A stretch of 64,000 nucleotides of DNA from the NCBI RefSeq assembly GCF_013373795.3, contig NZ_CP088022.1, forward strand, positions 6,076,001 through 6,140,000, in the 5' to 3' direction. This DNA is from Bradyrhizobium quebecense. GTDB lineage: Bacteria > Pseudomonadota > Alphaproteobacteria > Rhizobiales > Xanthobacteraceae. Below are positions 45,312 through 54,719 of the stretch, in pieces. Both the position numbers and the translations under genes were made by a program. The stretch's first letter is position 1; each line of letters begins with the position of its first letter. The notes beneath the pieces are model-generated. The model had not been told where the DNA came from. It was given only the letters and a program-made list of their open reading frames with translations, and searched no databases.

Positions 45312-46480
45312 GTGAGCACCGCTCCCCATTTCGACATCGACGTCCCCGCCTTCTGGCAGGATCCCTATCCGACGCTGGCGCGCATGCGCAAGGAGGCGCC
45401 GATCGCCTTCGTGCCGCAGCTCGGCAGCACGCTGCTGTGCAACCGCGACGATATCTTCGTCTCGGAGAAGCAGATCGACGTGTTCTCCTCGCACCAGCCC
45501 GAGGGGCTGATGAACAAGCTCATGGGCCACAACATGATGCGCAAGGACGGCGATGCGCACATGAACGAGCGCAAGGCGATCTTCCCTGCGATCTCGCCGA
45601 AGACCGTCAGATCGCACTGGACCGCACAGTTCGCCGGACACGCGACGCGCATCCTCGACGAGTTGACGCCGGACGGCGTGGTCGATTTCGTGCAGGCCTT
45701 CGCGCTGCCGTTCTCGGCCGAATGCCTGAAATCGATCACCGGCCTCACCAACATGCGCTTCCAGGACATGAACGCCTGGTCGCAGGGCATGATCGACGGC
45801 ATCGCGAATTATGTCGGCAATCCCGCGATCGAGGCGCGCTGCCATGCGGCGACCTCGGGCATCGACGCCGCGATCGACGACATGGTCCCTAGACTGCGCA
45901 CGACGCCCGACCTCAGCCTGCTCGGCGTGCTGCTGCAAACCGACATGCCGATGGAGAGCGTGCGCGCCAACATCAAGCTCGCGATCTCGGGCGGCCAGAA
46001 CGAACCGCGCGACGCGATCGCCGGCACGGTGTGGGCGCTGCTGACCCACCCGGATCAGCTGGCGCTGGCAATAGCGGTGCGATCTCGTGGCTGCAGGCGT
46101 TCGAGGAATATGCGCGCTGGATCTCGCCGATCGGGATGTCGCCGCGGCGGATCGCAAGACCCTGGACGATCAGAGACGTTGCATTCGAGACCAACGAACG
46201 CGTGTTCCTGATGTTCGGCTCGGCGAACCGCGACGAGAAGCATTTCGACAGGCCTGATGCATTCGATGTGCGCCGCGACGCCAGCAAGAGCATCGCTTTC
46301 GGCGCCGGTCCGCATTTCTGCGCCGGCGCCTGGGCCTCGCGCGCCATGGTCGCCGACGTCGCGCTGCCCGCGATTTTCGACAGGCTGACGAATCTGCGCC
46401 TGATCGCCGACAAGCCGCCGCGGATCGGCGGCTGGGCGTTCCGCGGCCTGCTGGATTTGCCGGTGACGTGGGACGCGTAA
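45312..46480 (+). pseudogene. cytochrome P450 with an internal frameshift
   Basis: From the GTG at 45312 the first frame codes for the N-terminal two-thirds (DVPAFWQDPYPTLARMRKEAPIAFV..., ISGGQNEPRDAIAGTVWALLTHPDQLAL). The frame is then lost near 46072. The remaining third continues in another frame: SGAISWLQAFEEYARW (ExxR as EYAR) and the haem motif FGAGPHFCAGAWASR, to a stop at 46480. A net one-base loss explains it. Uncorrected, the product lacks the haem-binding cysteine. Confidence 0.85.
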
Positions 46481-46486
46481 TCGCTC

Positions 46487-47416
46487 TTATCGCCCCCAGC
46501 GCAGCACGACCGGATCGAGCGTCCGCGCGATCTCGATCAGGCCTGCGCGCGTGGCCGGATGCAGCGGTTGCAACGGGTGCCGCACCGCGTCCGACTTGAT
46601 GACGCCGCCCTCGCGCATCAGCACCTTGCAGGCCTGCAGCCCGCATTGGCGGTTCTCGTAATTGATCAGCGGCAGCCAGCGCGCATAGGCCTGCACGGCC
46701 TCGTCGCGGCGGCCGGCGAGGAACGGATCCATGATCTGGCGGATGCCGTCGGGATAGCCGCCGCCGGTCATCGCACCGGTGGCGCCGGCATCGAGATCGG
46801 CCATCAGCGTGATCGCCTCCTCGCCGTCCCACGGCCCCTCGATCACGCTGCCGCCCTTCTCGATCAGGCCGCGCAGCTTATTCGCGGCCATCGGCACCTC
46901 GATCTTGAAGTACCTGACATTGGCGAGCTCTTTCGCCATCCGTGCCAGGAAGTCCACCGAGAGCGGCGTGCCGGCGACCGGCGCGTCCTGGATCATGATC
47001 GGAATGTTGATGGCATCCGACACCACCCGATAGAATTCGTAGATGCCCGGCTCGCCAACGCGGAAGGTCGCGCCGTGATAGGGCGGCATGATCATCACCA
47101 TCGCAGCACCCGCGGCCTCCGCCTCGCGGCTGCGCGCAGCGCACACCGCCGAGGAGAAATGCGTCGTGGTGACGATCACGGGAATGCGGCCCGCGACGTG
47201 CTCGAGCACGGCATGCATCACGGTCTCGCGTTCGGCGTCGGTCAGCACGAACTGCTCGGAGAAGTTGGCGAGGATGCAGATGCCGTGCGAGCCGGCATCG
47301 ATCATGAAATCGATGCAGCGCCGCTGTCCGTCGAGATCGAGGTTGCCGCCGGCGTCGAAAATGGTGGGCGCCACCGGAAAGACGCCGCGATAGGGACGCT
47401 GTGCCGAAATCGTCAT
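46487..47416 (-). CDS. dihydrodipicolinate synthase family aldolase/dehydratase
   Basis: A 309-residue TIM barrel from the ATG at 47416, with GGGAGGA upstream. Family marks are YRGVFPVAPTIFDAGGNLDLDG, PVIVTTTHFSS (where DapA has a GTGS-like turn), MIMPPYHG with the conserved Tyr, and the Schiff-base Lys in VRYFKIEVP. It acts on sugar acids or hydroxyproline-type substrates rather than lysine synthesis, judging by the sequence. It is just downstream of the OYE gene (38-bp gap), so they probably form an operon. Confidence 0.83.
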   Translation of the reverse strand: MTISAQRPYRGVFPVAPTIFDAGGNLDLDGQRRCIDFMIDAGSHGICILANFSEQFVLTDAERETVMHAVLEHVAGRIPVIVTTTHFSSAVCAARSREAEAAGAAMVMIMPPYHGATFRVGEPGIYEFYRVVSDAINIPIMIQDAPVAGTPLSVDFLARMAKELANVRYFKIEVPMAANKLRGLIEKGGSVIEGPWDGEEAITLMADLDAGATGAMTGGGYPDGIRQIMDPFLAGRRDEAVQAYARWLPLINYENRQCGLQACKVLMREGGVIKSDAVRHPLQPLHPATRAGLIEIARTLDPVVLRWGR

Positions 47417-47454
47417 ATCAAATCCTCCCACATCATCTGTCGCAGCTCGATCCG

Positions 47455-48621
47455 TCACACCTTGCGGAACGGCAGCGGCGGACCTTCGAGCCTGCGCAGG
47501 CCCGGCTCGCGGCGCTCCAGCCACCAACCATACTGCTTCGGCCAGGACGCGAACACCTCGCCGCCCCCGCCGCCGAGCGCAAGCTCGGCATGCAGCGGCC
47601 AGTTCGGATCGAACAGCGCCTCGCGCCCGATCGCCACCAGATCGGCCTGGCCGCCCGCCAGGACATCCTCCGCCTGCTGCGGATGCAGGATCAGGCCGAC
47701 CGCGATGGTGGCGACCTCGGCGGTGCGGCGGATTTCCTCTGCATAAGTCACCTGGAAGCCATAGCCGCGCGGAATCCGCGCCGCGGTTGCCGAGCCGAGC
47801 AGGCCGCCCGACGAACAGTCGATCAGATCGACACCACGCGCCTTGGCTTCGCGCGCGAATGCGATCTGATCCTCGAGCGTCAGGCCGCCATCGACACCAT
47901 CGACCGAGGAGATGCGTACCGCCAGCGGCCGCTCCGCGGGCCAGGCGGCGCGCACGGTCTCGATGATCTCGAGCGGATAGCGCATCCGCCCGGCGCGGTC
48001 GCCGCCATAGGCGTCGCTGCGGCGGTTCGACAATGGCGACAGGAATTCGTGCAGGAGATAGCCATGCGCGCAATGCACCTCGACGAATTCGAAGCCGGCC
48101 TCCACCGCACGCAAGGTGGCGCGCCGCCATTGCTCGCGCAACGCGGAGAGCTCGTCCACGTCGAGCGCGTGCGGCATCAGCCAGCCTTCCTCCATCGGGA
48201 TCGCGCTCGGCGCCACGGTGCGCCACGGCAGATCGCCGCGGGCGCGGTCGGCCTCGTCGAGTGCGGCATTGCCGTACCAGGGGCGCTGCATGCTAGCCTT
48301 GCGGCCTGCATGCGCGAGCTGGATCGAGGGCACCGCGCCGTTGTCCTTCAGGAAGGCGGCGATGCGTTCGAGCGGCGCGATCTGCTCGTCGTTCCAGATG
48401 CCGACATCGCCGTGGGTGATGCGCCCCTCGGCGGTGACCGCCGCGGCCTCGACCATCACGAGCCCGGCGCCGCCCTGGGCGAACTTGCCGAGATGCACGA
48501 GGTGCCAGTCATTGGCGAGGCCGTCGGTTGCCGAGTACTGGCACATCGGTGAAATCAGGATGCGGTTTCGGGAAGTCACGCCGCGAAGCGTGATCGGCTG
48601 AAACAGAAACGGCTGCGACAT
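47455..48621 (-). CDS. NADH:flavin oxidoreductase, Old Yellow Enzyme (YqjM-like)
   Basis: A 388-residue FMN enzyme from the ATG at 48621. Motifs: NRILISPMCQYSATDGLANDWHLVHLGKFA with the YqjM-type Cys, SIQLAHAGRK, EVHCAHGYLLHEFLSPLSNRRSDAYGG and LVAIGREALFDPNWP. It reduces activated alkenes with NADPH/NADH. It is the upstream partner of the aldolase gene. Confidence 0.9.
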   Translation of the reverse strand: MSQPFLFQPITLRGVTSRNRILISPMCQYSATDGLANDWHLVHLGKFAQGGAGLVMVEAAAVTAEGRITHGDVGIWNDEQIAPLERIAAFLKDNGAVPSIQLAHAGRKASMQRPWYGNAALDEADRARGDLPWRTVAPSAIPMEEGWLMPHALDVDELSALREQWRRATLRAVEAGFEFVEVHCAHGYLLHEFLSPLSNRRSDAYGGDRAGRMRYPLEIIETVRAAWPAERPLAVRISSVDGVDGGLTLEDQIAFAREAKARGVDLIDCSSGGLLGSATAARIPRGYGFQVTYAEEIRRTAEVATIAVGLILHPQQAEDVLAGGQADLVAIGREALFDPNWPLHAELALGGGGGEVFASWPKQYGWWLERREPGLRRLEGPPLPFRKV

Positions 48622-48866
48622 CGGGTCCTGCGGGAACGTGGTGGCGGGAAAATGGCGGCGGAAAACTAGGCGGCGCGCGAGCTGATCGCAAGCCGCGCCG
48701 CAGCGCAGGCGGCAAGACCAGCGCGCATGCAGCGCGTCCACAGCGGCGCGATCCACAAACCCGCAACACCTGCTGCACAAATTTGTCCCGGTTGGTAAAC
48801 ATTTTCCGACATCGCCGGGTCACGCCACGGATCGCAATTCGCGCCTGACATGCCTACATTGCCGAC

Positions 48867-49886
48867 ATGAAAAAAATCGGATTCCTCTCGTTCGGGCACT
48901 GGACGCCCTCCCCGCAATCCCAGGCCCGCTCTGCCGCGGATGTGCTGCTGCAATCCATCGACCTCGCGGTCGCCGCCGAAGAGCTCGGCGCGGACGGCGC
49001 GTATTTTCGCGTCCATCACTTTGCCCGCCAGCTGGCTTCGCCCTTCCCGCTGCTGGCGGCGGTCGGCGCGAAGACCAGCCGGATCGAGATCGGCACCGCC
49101 GTGATCGACATGCGCTACGAAAATCCGCTCTACATGATCGAGGACGCCGGCGCGGCCGACCTGATCGCGAGGGGACGTTTGCAACTCGGCATTAGCCGCG
49201 GCTCACCCGAGCAGGTGATCGATGGCTGGCGCTATTTCGGCTATCAGCCGGGCGAAGGCGAGACCGACGCCGACATGGGCCGCCGTCATGCCGAGATATT
49301 CCTCGACATGCTGCGCGGACAAGGTTTTGCGCAGCCGAATCCGCGGCCGATGTTTCCCAACCCGCCCGGCATGTTGCGGCTCGAACCGCTCTCGGAAGGC
49401 TTGCGCGAGCGCATCTGGTGGGGCGCCGGTTCGAACGCCACCGCGGTCTGGGCCGCGAAGCTCGGAATGAACCTGCAGAGCTCGACGCTGAAGAGCGACG
49501 AGACCGGAGAGGCCTTCCATATCCAGCAGGCCGCCCAGATCCGGGCCTACCGCGCCGCCTGGAAGGAAGCCGGTCACAGCCGCGAGCCGCGGGTCTCGGT
49601 GAGCCGCAGCATCTTCGCGCTGGTCGACGACCGCGACCGCGCCTATTTCGGTAACGGGCAGGAGGAGGACCAGATCGGCTTCATCGACGAGCGGACGCGC
49701 GCGATCTTCGGCCGCGGCTACGCCGCCGAGCCGGAGAAACTGATCGAGCAGCTCAAGACAGACGAGGCGATCGCGGAGGCCGACACTCTGCTGCTGACGG
49801 TGCCCAATCAACTCGGCGTCGCCTACAACGCGCATGTGATCGAGAGCATTTTGACTCACGTCGCGCCCGCCATGGGATGGCGCTGA
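48867..49886 (+). CDS. LLM-class flavin-dependent oxidoreductase
   Basis: A 339-residue bacterial luciferase-like monooxygenase: KKIGFLSFGHWTPSP, AEELGADGAYFRVHHFARQLASPFPLLAAVGAKTSRIEIGTAVIDMRYENPLYMIEDAGAADLIARGRLQLGISRG. It would use reduced FMN or F420 supplied by a reductase. Divergent from the OYE gene. Confidence 0.88.
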   Translation: MKKIGFLSFGHWTPSPQSQARSAADVLLQSIDLAVAAEELGADGAYFRVHHFARQLASPFPLLAAVGAKTSRIEIGTAVIDMRYENPLYMIEDAGAADLIARGRLQLGISRGSPEQVIDGWRYFGYQPGEGETDADMGRRHAEIFLDMLRGQGFAQPNPRPMFPNPPGMLRLEPLSEGLRERIWWGAGSNATAVWAAKLGMNLQSSTLKSDETGEAFHIQQAAQIRAYRAAWKEAGHSREPRVSVSRSIFALVDDRDRAYFGNGQEEDQIGFIDERTRAIFGRGYAAEPEKLIEQLKTDEAIAEADTLLLTVPNQLGVAYNAHVIESILTHVAPAMGWR

Positions 49887-50100
49887 TCACCCCCGAAGGA
49901 TGATGCACCCTCGGCCACTTGCCGGCCGCTCCCGAGTTCCGGCGGAACTCCGTTCTCAAACGCGGAGAACTACGGAAACATAACTGCGCGTTGTGAGAAG
50001 AACAGGTCGAGTACAGTGCGTTAGGCGCGCACGTTGCGTGAACAGACCGCCGTAATATCCCGGGATCATTCCGCGCGGCCAGTTTGTGGATTTGCCCAGG

Positions 50101-50271
50101 TCAGGAATCCCGATCGCGATTGCGGCGCGTGAGATCGAGACGATCGACACGCTCGTCAATCCGCCGGTTCAGTTCCTGATCCTCGCTCGAATTCCTGCCG
50201 CGACGGGCGCGAACGACAAATACGCATCCGATCAGAACAATCGCGAACAGCGCGTAGAGCCACCATTCCAT
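50101..50271 (-). CDS. small single-TM membrane protein (56 aa)
   Basis: An ATG at 50271 opens 56 codons to a TGA at 50101. MEWWLYALFAIVLIGCVFVV is a strong transmembrane helix, followed by an Arg-rich cytoplasmic tail with heptad-like ELNRRIDERVDRLDL. The composition looks coding and the topology is sensible. Function unknown. The stretch 49887-50100 shows no other gene. Confidence 0.6.
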   Translation of the reverse strand: MEWWLYALFAIVLIGCVFVVRARRGRNSSEDQELNRRIDERVDRLDLTRRNRDRDS

Positions 50272-50314
50272 ACATCGATCTCAAATGAACGCTCGCGGAT
50301 ACGAGCGGAAAAGG

Positions 50315-50566
50315 TCATCGTTCAGGCTTGCCGGGACGCACCGGCCTTGGCGCATAAAAGGGGTTAACCAGGCAGGTTGCCGGATTGCCCGCAGCGCCGG
50401 CCTGGCACTCCTTCATCGACATGAAGATACAATCCATTCGGTCGCCGACCAGTTCCCCGTAGACACGCATGCAGACGGGATAGCGAGGATCATACATTTG
50501 TGCCGATGCCGGCTTCGTCATGCAAAGCGCGCCCAGCGCGAACAGCAGCGCTCCAAGCAACCTCAC
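50315..50566 (-). CDS. DUF3551 family small secreted protein
   Basis: An 83-residue protein from the GTG at 50566, with AGGAG nine bases upstream; an ATG at 50596 is the alternative. Signal peptide (VRLLGALLFALGALCMTKPASA), then the family pattern YPVCMRVYGE...DCIFMSMKECQAGAAGNPATCLVNPFYA with four conserved Cys. Common in Bradyrhizobium; function unknown. Confidence 0.82.
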   Translation of the reverse strand: MRLLGALLFALGALCMTKPASAQMYDPRYPVCMRVYGELVGDRMDCIFMSMKECQAGAAGNPATCLVNPFYAPRPVRPGKPER

Positions 50567-50653
50567 GTCGAGTCTCCTGCTATTGCCGTGAAACACATTG
50601 TCTTGCCGACAGGAGTATCCCGCGCAATTTAGCCTTGGGGCTGACCTTGGGGC

Positions 50654-50700
50654 TGGAGCGGGCGAAGGGAATCGAACCCTCGTATGCAGCTTGGGAAGCT
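50654..50700 (-). other. 3' half of tRNA-Gly(CCC): attachment-site scar of a genomic island
   Basis: Read on the minus strand, it begins AGCTTCCCAAGCT, the anticodon loop TTCCCAA with anticodon CCC. It continues with the T-arm GAGGGTTCGATTCCCTT and ends with the acceptor strand and CCA. The D-arm and 5' acceptor strand are absent upstream. This is the form left when an integrase uses the 3' end of a tRNA gene as attB. The intact tRNA should lie at the far end of the inserted DNA, beyond the window's right edge. Confidence 0.78.
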
Positions 50701-50974
50701 AACTCTTCTCACGCAAAAACAAAAGGTTAATTGCAAAACCGGGACAAATCGGACCAAGTCGCGTCAAAGAGATAGTGCGGAAAAGCAAAACGCAAATTTC
50801 GAACCGCTTTATCACTCTGTCTATGAGGGGCGGAAGAAATTAGGTCATTACCTTCGCATCTCTCCAAAGCGGTATGCCGCCTACGATACGTTAGACCGGT
50901 CTCTGGGGCTCTTTGGCAAGCGCCGCGACGCTTGGTCGGCCGTCAGCCGGGCGGCTTCCGGGGTCGAGCAATGA
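50684..50974 (+). CDS. hypothetical protein at the island edge
   Basis: A 96-residue frame. Its only in-frame start, ATG 50684, lies inside the tRNA fragment, so the N-terminus may be artificial or the gene truncated. The C-terminal half (EPLYHSVYEGRKKLGHYLRISPKRYAAYDTLDRSLGLFGKRRDAWSAVSRAA) looks like a small rhizobial family often found near mobile DNA. Its stop overlaps the next start (ATGA), which supports a real gene. Confidence 0.45.
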   Translation: MQLGKLTLLTQKQKVNCKTGTNRTKSRQRDSAEKQNANFEPLYHSVYEGRKKLGHYLRISPKRYAAYDTLDRSLGLFGKRRDAWSAVSRAASGVEQ

Positions 50975-51786
50975 ACGACCTTTCGACCGCGGCGGCGGCG
51001 CTCTATAAATCCGTCAATTCCGCAACCTCGCCTGAAGAGCTCAACACTCTGTTAGATGCCATCTGGCGTCGCCACTGGCCCATGGGGGCAATCAGCGATG
51101 ATGAGGCTCAGTTTCTCGCTGAGGCCATTCAGAATCGGAAACCGGAGCGCGGACTCATCGCGCAGTCGCCCATCGTCAAACTTCACGCGCGCTTATCGTC
51201 ACGCTTTAGGACGCGGCAACGGCCACGTTCACCGGATCGTCAGGCCTCGCGAGATCGGCGGCGCACGCTGGGCAGTTCGTCATCCATGCCGCCTGCAATG
51301 AGAGCGATGTTCACTGAAGGGCAACGCGCCGTGCTCGCGATCGTTGCCGGCGAGGTCAAACATCACGGCGTCTGTGATCTGCCTTACGACAAGATCGCGG
51401 CCATCGCTGGAGTATGTCGGACGACCGTCCAAACTGCCATGCATGAAGCCCGCCGGCTAGGTTTCATTCACATCATCGAGCGACCACAACGGAGTAGGAA
51501 GAATCTCACGAACCTGATTCGCATCACGTACACTGAATGGACGACATGGATCAAACGCGGACCTACGGCCCACCGACCGCCCTCCTGCGAATTGCCCGCA
51601 GCTGGTCTGATAGGGTCCAAAGCGGTGAAAATGGTGAACCCCACGAAGAACACAGATACAAGAAAGAAGCTTTGCGCGAAAATTGCTGGAGCAGCTCACT
51701 CCAACGATCGACGACAATCGATTCGTCGAGCGTCGCTACCAGATTCCGTTGACGGGCGATCACAACAACCGGGTGTAAAAGCCTGA
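50971..51786 (+). CDS. island-borne HTH protein of unknown function
   Basis: A 271-residue protein. The middle part contains a winged-helix/HTH-like stretch (RAVLAIVAGEVKHHGVCDLPYDKIAAIAGVCRTTVQTAMHEARRLGFIHIIER), reminiscent of replication-initiation or phage regulator HTHs. The C-terminus is basic and probably disordered. It is coupled by a 4-bp overlap to the preceding small gene. After it, 51787-52357 contains no supported gene. Confidence 0.6.
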   Translation: MNDLSTAAAALYKSVNSATSPEELNTLLDAIWRRHWPMGAISDDEAQFLAEAIQNRKPERGLIAQSPIVKLHARLSSRFRTRQRPRSPDRQASRDRRRTLGSSSSMPPAMRAMFTEGQRAVLAIVAGEVKHHGVCDLPYDKIAAIAGVCRTTVQTAMHEARRLGFIHIIERPQRSRKNLTNLIRITYTEWTTWIKRGPTAHRPPSCELPAAGLIGSKAVKMVNPTKNTDTRKKLCAKIAGAAHSNDRRQSIRRASLPDSVDGRSQQPGVKA

Positions 51787-52357
51787 ACGTCAAAGTCTGA
51801 GGCCTCTCCCTCATCCTTTTGCCAACAATTCTCGAAGTCAGATTTCCCTCGGATCGTGGCTTGGATTGATGTGTTGAGGTCCCTGTCAGTAAAGCGCGCT
51901 GAGGTGGTCAAAAGTCTGGGTTCGACTGTCGGAGACCCACTTCCCAGACTCCGGTAAAATCGTGGAGCTAAATAACAAAAAGCCATTGGGGAGGCGCGAC
52001 GACACATGGCTCCGGCTGGCGCGGTGGGGGGTGGTAAATTCCTCATCGCCTTCCACCTCGCGGACCGGCCTCACTCTCACTCAGGGATTTTTTTTCGATG
52101 CAGTCATAATTTCGGTCCGAGCGACCAAAGCTTGCCAACAAGCCCAAAAAAAACGCTGATAATCTCAAATGCTTACCGATTACCAAAAGACGACGTGCTA
52201 GGCGTCCCGCCAAAAGCGAGCATTTGTTTTCAGGGCTCGTTCTAGATCAGTCTCGCCTAGACGTTAGACAGTCTCGGACCGCTACTATGAACCACCTGTG
52301 CTGGATAGCGCGCGACAGTTGTGCCCGATCGATGATTGAGAACATGTGCCGCGTGAT

Positions 52358-53774
52358 GAGCTATCGCTGAAAGTTGGTGACGGCGGGAATCGGGAAGGCG
52401 GCATATCGTGGGGGTGCTTGACGCCTCCACTTCTCCACCGAAGGAGCGATATGCCGTGTCCAAAGATAACATCATCAAGTTGATTCAGCCAGGAAACGTC
52501 GACGATCAACTCACCGAAATCTTGCGCAATGGGGCGCGTGCTCTGTTGGCCCAGGCGGTCGAGGCCGAGGTCGCGGACTTTCTCGGCAAGCATGCCGATT
52601 TGAAGACTGCGGACGGCCACCAGCGCTCGTGCGCCACGGTCACCTGCCGGAACGCGAGGTGATGGATGGTATCGGTCCGGTCGGCGTCCGCCAGCCGCGT
52701 GTACGCGATCGCGAGGCGGAGGCTACCGATCCCGACCGCATCCGGTTCTCTCCGTCGATCCTGCCGCCCTACATGCGCCGCTCGAAATCGATCGAGACGC
52801 TGCTGCCGATCCTTTACCTGAAGGGTATCTCCACCGGCGACTTCTCCGAGGCTCTGGCGGCGCTGCTCGGCAAGGATGCTGCCGGGTTGTCGGCATCCGC
52901 CATCGGCCGTCTGAAGGACGGTTGGCTTGACGAACACACCGCGTGGCAGAGGCGCGATCTGTCGGCGAAGCGCTACGTCTACATCTGGGCCGATGGCATC
53001 CATCTCCAAGCACGCCTCGAAGACGAAAAGCAGTGCATCCTGGTGCTGATCGGCGCGACGCCGGAAGGCCGCAAGGAACTGGTCGGCTTCACCGATGGCG
53101 CCCGCGAGAGCGCGCAGGACTGGCGCGATCTGCTGCTCGACCTGAAGCGGCGCGGGCTCGGCGTGCCGCCGCGGCTCACCATCGCCGACGGCGCGCTCGG
53201 GTTCTGGAAGGCCGCCGGCGAGGTCTGGCCGAAAACGCACGAGCAGCGCTGCTGGGTACACAAGACCGCCAACGTGATCGCCAAGTTGCCGAAGAGCCAG
53301 CAGCCTAAAGCCAAACGCGCGTTGCAGGAGAGCTGGATGGCCGAAACCAAGGCCGCCGCCGAGCTGGCGTTCGACGCCTTCATCGAGAGCTATACGCCCA
53401 AATACGAGAAGGCGGCCGACTGCCTGAGCAAGGATCGGGACACGCTACTGGCGTTCTACGACTTCCCGGCCGAACACTGGAAACACCTGCGGACCACCAA
53501 TCCCATTGAACGCACCTTCGCTACCGTGCGCCACCGCACGATCCGATCGAAGGGCTGCCTGTCCAACAGAACGGCGCTCGCGATGGTCTTCAAACTGCTT
53601 GAGGCCGCGCAGAAAAGTCGGCGTCGTCTCGATGGCCACAACCAGTTGCCAAAACTCGTTCTCGGTGTGACATTCAACGACGGGATCGAGGTCATCGCCA
53701 AACCGACTGACCGTCAGCCCATAACCGCCGCCGCCTGACCGGCCGCGCCGTCACCAAAATTTGGCGAATAGCTC
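52358..53774 (+). mobile_element. IS256 family insertion sequence
   Basis: Imperfect terminal inverted repeats: the left GAGCTATCGCTGAAAGTTGG continuing as TGACGGCG, and the right end, which reversed reads GAGCTATTCGCCAAATTTTG then GTGACGGCG. About 1.42 kb in total with one transposase gene, now frameshifted. I could not identify an 8-9-bp target duplication by eye. Confidence 0.8.
52456..53738 (+). pseudogene. IS256 family (mutator-type) transposase, frameshifted
   Basis: Starts at the GTG at 52456 with AAGGAG upstream (MSKDNIIKLIQPGNVDDQLTE...). A one-base loss near 52628 (HQR then VRHGHLPEREV) shifts the frame; the rest reads on to 53738. The catalytic region is intact: YVYIWADGIHLQ (Asp), LTIADGALGFWKA (Asp), CWVHKTANV, and TTNPIERTFATVRHRTIRSKG (Glu). 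It cannot make a full enzyme unless the frame is bypassed. Confidence 0.87.
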
Positions 53775-54069
53775 CGCGTGATACGCATAGACTCGAGGGA
53801 GGGAGAGAATCTAGAAAAAGAATTGCTCGTCTGCTGCGGCTCAGGTCTTCTCGCTAGGCGAGAACATCCGAATCTCCAGGGCTCTCAGTATCACGTAGGC
53901 CATGCAAATTAGCCCAAACCGCCAGCCCGGGGCAGTTGCTGCCCCTAAAGGAATGCGCTTTCAGTCCTGTAAGAGCGACCACTCGTATACACGGGGGGTG
54001 CCCGCTTTCGAGGGCAACGCCGACACGCGGCCCCTCCCCAGGGATGTCGCCTTGTGGACCCAAAGGGGG

Positions 54070-54688
54070 GGCGAGCCGATCTGCAAGGTCTTGCCGATCG
54101 GCCCCTCGACCTACCACGCCCATGTGGCCAAACGGCGCGATCCGGCCCAGCTGTCGGCGCGCCGCCCGGCAGGACGCGGCGCTGAAGATCGAGGTTCAGC
54201 GCGTCTTCGATCACAACTTCTCCGTCTATGGCGTGCGCAAGGTCTGGCGACAGCTCAAGCGCGAAGGCTTCGATGTTGCCCGTTGCATGGTGTCGCGACT
54301 GATGCGGGACATGGGTTTGCAAGGGGTGATCCGCGGTAAACCCGTCAGGACCACGATCAGCGACAAGGCCGCGCCATGCCCGCTGGATCACGTCAACCGC
54401 CAGTTCAAGGCGCCACGGCCGAACGTCCTTTGGCTCTCCGACTTCACCTATGTCGCGACCTGGACCGGCTTCGTCTACGTGGCCTTCGTCATCAACCGCC
54501 TCTACAAGGCCGAGGTGATCCATCGTGGTGGGCCATGGCGCAGCTTCGAGGCTGTCGAGTTCGCCACCCTGGAATGGGTCGATTGGTTCAACAACCGACG
54601 GCTCCTTGAGCCCATCGGCAACATACCGCCGGCCGAAGCCGAGCAACGCTATTACGCCATGCTGGGACAACCCGACATGGCGGCATAA
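54070..54688 (+). pseudogene. IS3 family transposase OrfB remnant (internal deletion)
   Basis: The start GEPICKVLPIGPSTYHAHVAKRRDP is in one frame; a shift near 54165 leads into DAALKIEVQRVFDHNFSVYGVRKVWRQLKREGFDVARCMVSRLM. After WLSDFTYVATWTGFVYVAFVI the sequence jumps directly to NRLYKAEVIHRGGPWRSFEAVEFATLEWVDWFNNRRLLEPIG, so the central part with the second Asp of the DDE triad is missing. The 53775-54069 stretch before it carries the relic also seen at 32624. Confidence 0.85.
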
Positions 54689-54719
54689 CTTAAACCAAAT
54701 GGCCTCCGGCAAACCCGGG

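Noticed and set aside
47417..48226. In-frame upstream extension of the DHDPS-family gene
   Set aside because: It is a shadow of the OYE gene. The ATG at 47416 has a good ribosome site and the family N-terminus.
50654..50730. Complete tRNA-Gly gene
   Set aside because: No D-arm or 5' acceptor strand can be found upstream of the anticodon arm, so only a fragment is present.
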